Assembly (NCBI GenBank): GCA_002392645.1 | Contig: DGHL01000011.1 | Span: forward strand, 1-51,280 | Source of the DNA: Prevotellaceae bacterium UBA3849 | Lineage (GTDB): Bacteria; Bacteroidota; Bacteroidia; Bacteroidales; Bacteroidaceae | Length of the DNA stretch: 51,280 nt | Direction of reading: 5' to 3' | Shown: positions 18,801 through 26,200 of the stretch, piece after piece | Layout of the letters: each line of letters opens with the position of its first letter | Position numbering within the stretch: the stretch's first letter is position 1 | Notes under the pieces: model-generated | What the model saw: only the letters and a program-made list of their open reading frames with translations | The model's database searches: none | Told to the model about the DNA's origin: nothing | Made by a program: the position numbers and the translations under genes

Positions 18801-19326
18801 AGCCGCATTCATCCACGCACCATGACACAGAACAATGGTCGATAATGATGTTCTGTTTCTCACTGCCGGTCTGGTTGTCAGCCGATATGGCATCGTTTTC
18901 GTTCTGTGCCGTGTCGCCCATGCGGCAGCGTATGTAGCGCACAATGACATTGTTGGCATGAATCTTCAGCGTATAGTTACGCAGACATATACCATCGCCG
19001 GGCGCTGTCTGTCCAAGTATGGAGATGTTATCGTTGATTATCTTCAGGTCAGACTGCAACTCTATGGTGCCAGCCACGTCGAACACTACGATGCGCTTGC
19101 CACTTGCCTCGACGGCAGCGCGCAGCGACCCCGTGCCGGAATCGTTGAGGTTGGTGACGTGGATTACCTGACCACCACGTCCGCCGGTGGTATAACGACC
19201 GAAGCCCTCGGCTCCCGGAAAGGCAGGAGCTGAAAGGAACTGTGCCCATGATGCGTTGGTAAGCAACACTGTGATGATGAGTAATAGCGTGCGTAGCATC
19301 AATCCTGAATGTCTGTGTGTGTTCAT
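15826..19326 (-). CDS. PL1-type pectate lyase, multidomain, T9SS-exported
   Basis: The enzyme would cleave polygalacturonate by beta-elimination at the cell surface. A start at 19326 (1166 residues) gives a signal peptide (LMLRTLLLIITVLLTNASWA) and lies downstream of a good promoter; codons upstream of it run into that promoter. The PL1 parallel beta-helix covers about 30-430: FPGAEGFGRYTTGGRGG, then NDSGTGSLRAAV, IIDHCSVSWCVDE and AHHNSRNPRFDHG (around 220-235) with VDYINNVVYNWG. A DTDKDGIPDSWE calcium-type motif follows near 447 and a chitobiase-like Ig module (ATIYYTTDGSTPTTSS) near 540. The end (YNINGTPVNKNIKQLPAGIY) is a sorting-tail-type sequence. It is the first gene of an operon whose last gene degrades rhamnogalacturonan. 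Confidence 0.9.
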   Translation of the reverse strand: MNTHRHSGLMLRTLLLIITVLLTNASWAQFLSAPAFPGAEGFGRYTTGGRGGQVIHVTNLNDSGTGSLRAAVEASGKRIVVFDVAGTIELQSDLKIINDNISILGQTAPGDGICLRNYTLKIHANNVIVRYIRCRMGDTAQNENDAISADNQTGSEKQNIIIDHCSVSWCVDECGSFYGNENFTLQWCILSESLTNSVHGKGSHGYGGIWGGSKAAFHHNLLAHHNSRNPRFDHGYVSELAGVVDYINNVVYNWGGNSTYGGENKPGLEPKKFNMVNNYYKPGPRTINVSKCTNRLLNPTTKCSNCNSSDEHDIVPGKFYINGNKVNGTTVSLTTSSTSCSNIAFDSGYDFSSFASNCLMNARELSSDNDFSQYNTISTHSADNAFTKTVQYAGASLSRDAVDTRIANETTNGSYTYTGSNGSTYGLIDSQSDVNGWPTLSGTALTDTDKDGIPDSWETAHGLSNSVDNSATYNLDKYGIYTDLEVYANYLVQDITKAERADATASFDEYYPLDANAIAPISDTKASAPYINANITGKVTITSIESNATIYYTTDGSTPTTSSKRYTNAFVVGEACTVKAIAAVSGKQNSDVTSYAVRNHGIAYAYMVDTSDPAPNAEISSVDGITLKYGACTDWTCGNAAIIVKGVTFPSYASATSSNGTNSTSLATNLPTDKSYWIFTPTEDGTLTLAVHNIGKGKSICICEDGTLIGAEFVDVDGTTTSSLTTTTLTAGGTLPSEAGWSGGIQFEVKAGSTYTYSLAGSKGHFCGFIFESDNAQPADQSLFSMTSTATQNVSVEAGADIDLSSYATITGGSALIHNGHEDAAANMISSSGVRVGNSGGSYIKITLDNALKAGDVLTTTGDDGGYVAATYTDSKTDNISGNSFTFTSAFEGVKTLYIMRGAAKPWMSSITITQGDAPTTLTLTDGEEYSLSADKIYEEVTFTKSFSESLSNKWTALYVPFAIDIEDYAEVFDIAEINAFAPYRDTNGDGMVNDADDDMLIVTKIKSGTTTPNMPYLIRAKAAGDVTIVPVDNKLYAATSGQKVCQTNKGTYTFTGLNSSVTANASNNYYYMSSGTISHRTSGETVIKPNRWYMTVSSASASAKPSFGIVVLDEENEATAVTRTNCDDATRPEAIYNINGTPVNKNIKQLPAGIYIQNNKKHIRK

Positions 19327-19385
19327 TTTGTCTGTTATGTGGATATTTTTTGTTTGCGTGGATGTTTTCTTAAAAATTAAAATAG

Positions 19386-19416
19386 CAAAGTTACATATTA
19401 TTATTTTAAGTGCAAA
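19386..19416 (-). promoter_or_regulatory. Promoter of the pectin operon
   Basis: On the minus strand, TTTG (19416-19413), a 19-base spacer and TAACTTTG (19393-19386) match the Bacteroidetes promoter exactly. The predicted start lies about 50 bases before the lyase ATG at 19326. Confidence 0.78.
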
Positions 19417-19545
19417 ATTTTTTAACAACAAAATAGATGAGCGGCTTTAATTTGACGATGTATGGCAAGTTGCGTGTATGTTATTGTTGCTGAAATCCGA
19501 CATTTAGAACAATGTTAAAAATGTAAAGTTTTCTTAATTTGCAGT

Positions 19546-19650
19546 AAAAGCTATCAAATTACATTGTAAAAGCTATCATATTACATTGTGAAACGATAGC
19601 TTTAATAGTCCAAAAACTATGCTTTTACGGTGTAAAAGGGCATGTTTTAG
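19546..19650. repeat. 22-bp-period repeat cluster, copy A
   Basis: Two tandem 22-base units (AAAAGCTATCAAATTACATT at 19546 and AAAAGCTATCATATTACATT at 19568, each plus GT) are followed by the inverted GATAGCTTT. Then comes GCTTTTACGGTGTAAAAGGG and CATGTTTTA. The same composite element recurs at 48568-48670. No spacers of varying sequence separate the units, so this is not a CRISPR array. Confidence 0.75.
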
Positions 19651-19803
19651 TCCGTAATTGGTACAAAAATATGCCTTTTTTGCGTTTTTAAAGAATCTTG
19701 CAAAACGCCCCACCCTGCAAAAGTCGTTTTAAGGCCGTTTTCAGCGCGCCAACCTCTTCTGTAGGGTTACAGTCCACCGACCATGTTTTCCGCACTCAGA
19801 AAC

Positions 19804-19836
19804 GAGTTTTCTTGGGAGTGGAGAAATAGAACAATT
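19804..19836 (+). repeat. 33-bp direct repeat, left copy
   Basis: GAGTTTTCTTGG, then AGTGGA and TAGAACAATT at fixed spacing; matches 22137-22169 at 29 of 33 positions. The two copies bracket the dockerin/Fib_succ gene and its promoter. Confidence 0.6.
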
Positions 19837-19885
19837 ATATTATGTGATATTTGAGATGTGAAATATGAGTTTTTTTTAGAATTAT

Positions 19886-19916
19886 TTTGCAGTGTCACAA
19901 AAAGTTATTACCTTTG
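19886..19916 (+). promoter_or_regulatory. Promoter of the dockerin/Fib_succ protein gene
   Basis: TTTG (19886-19889), a 19-base spacer and TACCTTTG (19909-19916) match the Bacteroidetes consensus. The leader to the chosen ATG would be about 395 bases and includes the (CACT)11 tract. Confidence 0.72.
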
Positions 19917-20160
19917 CAGATGTATATGTCAAACCTCGCAAGCTCAAGTCGATGTGAGTTTTGTCCGTAGGGCAGATAGCCGAAACGACAGGCTTGTCCG
20001 TTGAGGAGGTAGAGAAACTTTGGTAGAGCGTAGAGTATGGAGTGTAAAGTATAAGGTGTAAAGTAATGTGATATAAGGTAATGAAATTGGGTAATATAAA
20101 TAAAGTTAACGTGCATGATTTTATTGGGCAAATATTTGCTCAATCCAATAATTTGTATAT

Positions 20161-20204
20161 CACTCACTCACTCACTCACTCACTCACTCACTCACTCACT
20201 CACT
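20161..20204 (+). repeat. (CACT)11 tetranucleotide tract in a 5' leader
   Basis: Eleven perfect CACT units, 44 bases. Stops follow in the frame of the downstream gene (TGA at 20231), so the tract is in the leader, not in the coding region. Confidence 0.95.
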
Positions 20205-20317
20205 ATAATAGCCTCTATAGGAGAGAAAAATGATGCGTCCGCATACGTAGTCTGATGGCTGCGTGTGTGGACGCTTTGCGTATGCATGACAGAAATAATT
20301 ACAAAATAACACATATA

Positions 20318-22054
20318 ATGACAATGAAACAACAGATGAAAAAGTTATTTATGATTGTCCTCGTAATGTTGTGTGTGGTGGACGTGTCGATGGCAGTGTC
20401 ACTGAACAATAATATTACCGAGTTGACGCTCACGTCATTTTACAAATGGCCGGTAGATTATGAAAAGGCGTACCCTCATTTTCATGCAGAGTTCCCTTGT
20501 GCCAAGAGGATTGTTACATATACTGTATTAGAAAAGGGTGAATATGTAGAAAAAAGTGTAGAATATTACAGGGATACTATTGCGTTTACCTATGATGTTG
20601 CCTATCAGATGTTTGGTAATGATTTGGGCAGCGACTATGTTGCTAAAGCAGGTGATAATATCACGATACAGTTCACGGTGGATTTCAGTAGATTTACTGG
20701 TTATAAGTCAGAGTATAGGTTTGGCGCTTCGCCGATGCTCTATGCCTACCGTGACGGTGTAAAGGTTAGTGCCGATAATGTGGAGCGTATTTCGTCAAGC
20801 AAGGCGGTGTTTACTTTTAATTATCAAGTACCTGTTCCCGCTGGTGGAACGTATGTTCGTGGTGTGAATGCCGAGGCAACGATAACAGCGCCTCAGATAG
20901 GTGCGGAGCCGCAGTGGACACTTGGTAATGCTGCAGGAGCAAAGCAGGTATGGGTAGAGAAACAAAATGCCACAGGGAAAGAGGCTGTGATGCAGAAGGA
21001 CCTCGCATGGTTTTCTGTAGGCAAGGATTTTCAAATGGCAAAATTGAACAAGGGTGATAAGTTTAGGGCCGGTTCTAAATATGCATGCAGACTTACATTC
21101 GATGCAGCAGAAGGTACACAGTTTCATGAGTTGAACACGGTTTACACGCTGAATGGTGAAGAATGTCATGACGAAACATACATGACCAAGAGCTTCTACG
21201 AACAGGGAAACTATGCCACGGCCATGTATGCAAGTGCTGGTCAGGCATACATATATTATATATACGAACCACTTCCCAGTTATCTCGGCGATGTGAACAA
21301 CGACGGTGTTATCACTATGGCTGACGCTAACTCTGTGGTGAATTATTTCCTTGCTACGGAGAAGCCATTGGATATTAACACAAAGCTCGGTGACGTGAAC
21401 GGCGACAAATACATTACCATGGCCGATGCAAACCAAATCGTAAATATGTTCCTGAACGGTGTAGCGCCGGAAATAATAGAAGACAAGTCTGACGCTCATG
21501 ACTATGTGGATCTCGGACTGTCGGTGAAATGGGCTACGTGCAACGTGGGTGCTACGGTGCCAAAGGAGTGCGGTTCTCTTTTTGCATGGGGCGAGACAGA
21601 ACAGAAGTACATATTCTATGAGGGTACGTACAAATGGTACGACAGTGACACTAACAAATACACCAAGTACAATGCTACTGACGGCAAGACCCAGCTTGAC
21701 CTGGAGGATGATGCCGCGGCAGTGAACTGGGGCGGCGCATGGCGTATGCCTACTGACGAAGAATGGACGGAACTGCGCGAGAACTGCACATGGGAAGGTG
21801 TGGCAGGTGGATACAAGGTGACAGCTGCCAACGGCAACTCCATATTCTTGCCAGAGGTTTATTATGGTGATGAGATATTGTTTACAGGAGAAGGCGGTGA
21901 CCAATATTGGTCATCCACGCTTGCGCCAAGCCAATCGTATTATTATTATAATGCCTATGGCGTGATATTTATAGATGACTTTGAAAAGCATTCTTTGGAC
22001 CGATCAGAAATTGACCGATATTATCCAAGACCAGTGCGCGCAGTGAGACCGTAA
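20318..22054 (+). CDS. Secreted protein with dockerin-like repeats and Fib_succ_major domain
   Basis: The start at 20318 (578 residues) gives a signal peptide (MTMKQQMKKLFMIVLVMLCV and on); an ATG at 20255 only adds a non-signal extension. Residues about 27-315 are a beta-rich region I do not recognise. Two dockerin-type calcium repeats follow near 322 and 357 (GDVNNDGVITMADANSVVNY and GDVNGDKYITMADANQIVNM), with calcium ligands at the usual D/N positions. Residues 392-578 match the Fibrobacter succinogenes major paralogous domain (VDLGLSVKWATCNVGA, FAWGE, WRMPTDEEW, YWSST). Dockerins can bind cohesins, but none is seen here; in Prevotella this EF-hand pair is often found in isolated surface proteins. 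No T9SS tail is obvious. Surface location is inferred. Confidence 0.8.
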   Translation: MTMKQQMKKLFMIVLVMLCVVDVSMAVSLNNNITELTLTSFYKWPVDYEKAYPHFHAEFPCAKRIVTYTVLEKGEYVEKSVEYYRDTIAFTYDVAYQMFGNDLGSDYVAKAGDNITIQFTVDFSRFTGYKSEYRFGASPMLYAYRDGVKVSADNVERISSSKAVFTFNYQVPVPAGGTYVRGVNAEATITAPQIGAEPQWTLGNAAGAKQVWVEKQNATGKEAVMQKDLAWFSVGKDFQMAKLNKGDKFRAGSKYACRLTFDAAEGTQFHELNTVYTLNGEECHDETYMTKSFYEQGNYATAMYASAGQAYIYYIYEPLPSYLGDVNNDGVITMADANSVVNYFLATEKPLDINTKLGDVNGDKYITMADANQIVNMFLNGVAPEIIEDKSDAHDYVDLGLSVKWATCNVGATVPKECGSLFAWGETEQKYIFYEGTYKWYDSDTNKYTKYNATDGKTQLDLEDDAAAVNWGGAWRMPTDEEWTELRENCTWEGVAGGYKVTAANGNSIFLPEVYYGDEILFTGEGGDQYWSSTLAPSQSYYYYNAYGVIFIDDFEKHSLDRSEIDRYYPRPVRAVRP

Positions 22055-22079
22055 AGGTCCTGCATAGACAAAAAAGGTG

Positions 22080-22122
22080 TTCCCACGCAGGATGTAAAAA
22101 AATCGCATGTCCTGCGTGGGAA
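22080..22122 (+). terminator. Long hairpin after the dockerin gene
   Basis: TTCCCACGCAGGA (22080-22092) pairs perfectly with TCCTGCGTGGGAA (22110-22122). There is no strong T-run after it, so it may stabilise the 3' end rather than terminate by itself. Confidence 0.55.
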
Positions 22123-22136
22123 TATTGTTGTGTAAT

Positions 22137-22169
22137 GAGTTTTCTTGGCAGTGGAAATTTAGAACAATT
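22137..22169 (+). repeat. 33-bp direct repeat, right copy
   Basis: Second copy of the element at 19804-19836, four mismatches. Confidence 0.6.
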
Positions 22170-22231
22170 TCAGACCATGCGGTCGCGGTAGTCTTTTTAC
22201 CATAAAACAGTGCGTCAAAATTCCTGTTTGA

Positions 22232-22280
22232 TTCTTGCAAGACTTTCACGAGGTGCCTGAGCACTTACGGAGTGCAAGAA
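22232..22280. repeat. Dispersed 50-nt hairpin repeat, copy A
   Basis: Outer arms TTCTTGCA (22232-22239) and TGCAAGAA (22273-22280) enclose GTGC-CTGA-GCAC. A second copy is at 48274-48323. Differences between them keep pairing in the outer and middle stems (for example CTCC/GGAG there, CTTT/GGAG with wobble pairs here). Confidence 0.7.
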
Positions 22281-22290
22281 AGTATCACCG

Positions 22291-22328
22291 CCAGCTACAC
22301 CATCAACAGGTGCGGCTGGTTTTATTTT
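22291..22328 (+). terminator. Intrinsic terminator downstream of the hairpin repeat
   Basis: CCAGCTACACC (22291-22301) and GGTGCGGCTGG (22309-22319) form a stem with one wobble and one mismatch, followed by TTTTATTTT. It may end the dockerin transcript or a short RNA containing the preceding repeat. Confidence 0.65.
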
Positions 22329-22537
22329 AACTATACAGATATTATTTTTTCATTAACTACGTTCATTATGTTGCAGATGGCTTCGGCAACGGATCTTTTT
22401 GTCGATATAATGTTGTTAATGGTGTAGAATAAACCTAAAAAAATATGTGTGTACGCAATAATTATAATAAGTATGCGTTTTTTATTTTAGATACGGAAAC
22501 ACCGTGAAACGAATTGTACACGCAAAAATAGCATGAT

Positions 22538-23155
22538 ATGATAGAATACATAAAGGGCGAACTTGCAGAACTGACACCTGCACAGGCAGTGGTGGAGGCT
22601 CATGGAGTAGGTTATTCGCTCAATATATCACTCAATACATACACAGCCATACAAGGTCAGAAGGAAGTGAAACTGTACGTTCATGAGGTGTTGCTTACTG
22701 GCGGCAGGGACGATTCCTATACATTGTATGGATTCAATAGCAAGCAGGAACGTGAGATATATCGCATGCTCGTTACAGTGAGTGGAGTAGGCGGTAATAC
22801 TGCACGCATGATACTGAGTGCTATGAGTCCTGCAGACTTGGTGAACATAATATCTACAGGTAACGAGAAGGCATTGAAGGGCGTGAAAGGCATCGGTTTG
22901 AAGACCGCACAACGTATAATAGTGGATTTGCGCGACAAGATGGCTGCCAGCGGTTTGATAAACGACCTCGGTACGGAGTCTGTTGCAGCAGCACCAGGTG
23001 TAAACACAGAAGTGCGTGATGAGGCAGTAGGTGCCCTTACCATGCTGGGCTTCTCTCCGGCACCAAGTGCAAAGGTCGTTACGGAGATACTGCAAGGCAC
23101 GCCAGACATGCCAGTAGAGCAGGTTATAAAACAAGCACTGAAATTGATAAAATAG
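22538..23155 (+). CDS. ruvA: Holliday junction DNA helicase subunit RuvA
   Basis: RuvA binds Holliday junctions and loads the RuvB motor for branch migration in recombination and repair. The 205-residue length is normal. The start MIEYIKGELAELTPAQAVVE is the usual RuvA N-terminus (OB fold, about 1-63). Helix-hairpin-helix motifs follow: LVTVSGVGGNTARMILS and LKGVKGIGLKTAQRIIVDL. A flexible linker (about 140-155) leads to domain III (EVRDEAVGALTMLGFSPA), which contacts RuvB. ruvA next to sprA is a pairing I recall from other Bacteroidetes. Confidence 0.97.
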   Translation: MIEYIKGELAELTPAQAVVEAHGVGYSLNISLNTYTAIQGQKEVKLYVHEVLLTGGRDDSYTLYGFNSKQEREIYRMLVTVSGVGGNTARMILSAMSPADLVNIISTGNEKALKGVKGIGLKTAQRIIVDLRDKMAASGLINDLGTESVAAAPGVNTEVRDEAVGALTMLGFSPAPSAKVVTEILQGTPDMPVEQVIKQALKLIK

Positions 23156-23173
23156 TATGTTTGTCTAATGCTT

Positions 23174-23200
23174 CGTGAAAGTCAGGAACTTTCGTTTTTT
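23174..23200 (+). terminator. Weak terminator or attenuator between ruvA and sprA
   Basis: GAAAGT (23177-23182) and ACTTTC (23188-23193), extendable by an outer CG around one bulge, are followed by six T. It lies 17 bases before the sprA GTG start and could lower read-through into sprA. Confidence 0.4.
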
Positions 23201-23216
23201 AGGTAAGAAAGATTAA

Positions 23217-26200
23217 GTGAAAAAGCGTCTGCTCATAATAATTGTATCTATATTGTCGGTCATCGTAAGTTCTGCGATGATTCGTTCTTTCGTTGCACCT
23301 GACGGGAAGTCAGGACCGACGCGATGGAATGAATTTGAGGAGGCGGAGAAAGAATCCAAGGCCGAGCAGGCTGCAGAGAAGAAGGAGAAGCCGCTGACGA
23401 GAGCGGAGCAGCGCCGCAAGGAGCTGGAAGAGAAAAGAAAACAGTTGGAGGAAGAGAAAAATAAGAGTGAACTGGAGAAATATCGTGAGAAGCAGGCGAA
23501 GCTGCGCTTGCAGGAAGATACCATCCCTGACAGTCTGCTGCATCCGAGATGGAAGATACAACGCACTACGGCGCTTACCTACGATGACTTGAAACAGGGA
23601 GCGGCAGACCTGAAACGTCCGGAAAACCTGAAGCAGGAAGTAGAGTATAACGATACGCTTGACCGGTACGTGATGGGTACAAGACTGGGCAAGACATGGA
23701 TAAATGCACCGTTCATGATGGAGCGGGGCGAATATATGAAGTGGTCGGAGAAAAACTTATTCTCTGACTATTTCCGTAAGAAGAATGATGAGATTTTCCA
23801 GCAGAAGGGAAAGGAGAAGTTTGACTTTACGGATATGCATTTCGACCTCGGACCGGCAGAGAAGATATTCGGTCCTGGCGGTATTCGTGTGAAGACGCAG
23901 GGTTCGGCAGAACTGAAGCTGGGAGCTACGATGAAGAGTATAGACAACCCCTCGTTGCCGATACGCAATCGTAACACTACCACAATAGACTTCGACGAGA
24001 AGATAAACGTGAACGTGACGGGAAAGGTGGGCGACAAGATGAACCTGAACCTGAATTACAATACGGATGCTACGTTTGTCTATGATGCCCAGAACATGAA
24101 GCTGCGCTATGATGGTAAGGAAGACGAGATAATAAAACTCGTAGAGGCAGGTAATGTCAGTTTTCCAAGTAATTCCTCATTGGTGCAGGGCGCATCGTCG
24201 TTGTTCGGTTTGAGGACCGATATGCAGTTCGGTAAACTGAAGTTGCAGACTGTGGTGTCGCAAAAGAAATCCTCATCGTCAAGTGTCTCAAGCAAGGGTG
24301 GAGTGCAGCTCACGCCGTTTGAGATAAACGTAGCAAACTATGAAGAAAACCGCCACTTCTTCCTTGGTATGTACTTCCGTAACCACTATGACAGTTGGAT
24401 GACGACATTGCCAACACCTACTACGGGAGTGAAGATTAATCGAGTAGAGATATGGGTGACCAACAAGAGTGGTTCTACGAGTAACACCCGTAACATTATA
24501 GCATTCCCTGATTTGGGTGAAGGCGGTACGGTGGCGCCGAGCAATAATGCCAACTCCCTGTATAGCAGTGTGAGTGCAATCGATGGAGTAAGAGACGTAA
24601 ACCAGACAAACACCCTGCTTGACGGAAACGTAATAAACGGTACCGTGATGGCAGGTGGCTCTACCTATGAAAAGATAGAGAAGGCGCGCCTGCTCACATC
24701 ATCGGAATATACGGTGAATCCATCCATGGGTTACATATCGTTGAAGAGTACGCTGCAGAGTGACCAGGTGCTTGCCATAGCCTATGAATATACCTATGGC
24801 GGCGTTACATATCAGGTGGGAGAGTTCTCAGGTGACAATACCGATGTCACACAGGCACTCATAGTGAAGTCGCTGAAGAATACGAGCAATACACCATCGC
24901 AGCCAAACTGGAAGCTGATGATGCGTAACGTGTATTACATAGCATCTACCGTACAGAAGGAGAAATTCCGTCTTGACGTGAAATATCAAAGTGATTCGGC
25001 AGGAGTCTATGTGTCATACATACCAGAGACGCAGGTGAAGGGCTCGCCGATAATAAAGCTGATAGGTGCCGACCGCCTGGACAATAACAACAAGACACAC
25101 TCTAACGGATTTTATGACTTCGTAGAAGGATACACCGTGACGAACGGACGCGTGTTCTTTCCATTGATAGAGCCTTTTGGCAATGGTATATACAATATAC
25201 TGCGCACTAAGGTCGGTGACGATGTTGCGGCAAAGTACCGCTATCAGGAACTTTATGACACTACGAAGACTGTGGCAAAGCAGATGGCGGAGAAAAACCG
25301 CTATGTACTGGTAGGTCAGTACAAGGGCACTTCTGCCAATGTCATAAGTCTTGGCACATATAACATTCCGCAGGGAGGAGTGTCGGTAAGGGCTGGCGGC
25401 GTGGAACTTACCGAAGGCGTTGACTATTCCGTTGATTATTCTGCAGGCGAGGTTACCATACTCAACCAAAGCATCATTGATGCAGGAACCTCTGTGGACG
25501 TATCGGTGGAGAGCGACAGTAACTATGGCATGCAGCGCAAGACGATGTTCGGACTGAACTGGGAATATGACTTCTCAAAGGATTTCATGCTCAGCGGTAC
25601 GTTCCAACATCTTTCAGAGCAAAGTCTCACGTCGAAGGTGGCAATGGGCAGTGAGCCAGTCAGCAACACCCTCGTAGGTCTTAACCTCAACTGGAGGAAA
25701 GAGAGTCAGTGGCTTACCAACATGCTTAACTACATACCATTCCTGCATGTGTCGCAGCCATCGAATATAGAGTTTAACATGGAGTTTGCCAAACTGTTCA
25801 GCAAGACTGCAAGCGGCACACAGGATAATGCATCGTATATAGACGATTTCGAAAGTGCCACAAACGGCATAGACATCAGTTCGCCGACGGCATGGACATT
25901 GGCAAGTGTGCCTACACAGGGAAAGAATACCTACGACAAGACAGGACTGCAGTCTGGCTACAACCGTGCACGTCTGGCATGGTACACTATCGACCAGTTG
26001 TTCACAAGCCGTTCGTCAACCCTCACGCCAGGTCATATCAAGGGAGACCTTGACCAGTTGTCAAACCATTATGTGCGTGCGGTGTATGTAAACGAACTGT
26101 ACCCGAACCGCGACCAGAATACATATTCAGGAGCCACGAACACCCTGGGTGTGCTCAATCTTGCATACTATCCGTCAGAGCGTGGACCGTATAACTTCAA

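Larger units (their letters stand above)
19651..20160. other. Long divergent intergenic region
   Basis: Apart from the features listed separately (promoter at 19886, direct repeat at 19804) no gene is supported. Predicted 5' leader sequence of the dockerin protein begins near 19923. Confidence 0.45.

Noticed and set aside
20795..21904. Minus-strand 369-codon frame across the dockerin gene
   Set aside because: Antisense shadow: composition is rich in C, H and S with no recognisable domain, and the plus-strand frame has clear EF-hand and Fib_succ motifs.
20318..22054. Cellulosome component
   Set aside because: The dockerin-type EF-hand pair is present, but no cohesin or scaffoldin is visible and such repeats occur alone in many Bacteroidetes proteins.
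22180..22330. tRNA or known small RNA at the hairpin repeat
   Set aside because: No cloverleaf or CCA end can be drawn and no known family was recognised, so it is listed only as a repeat.
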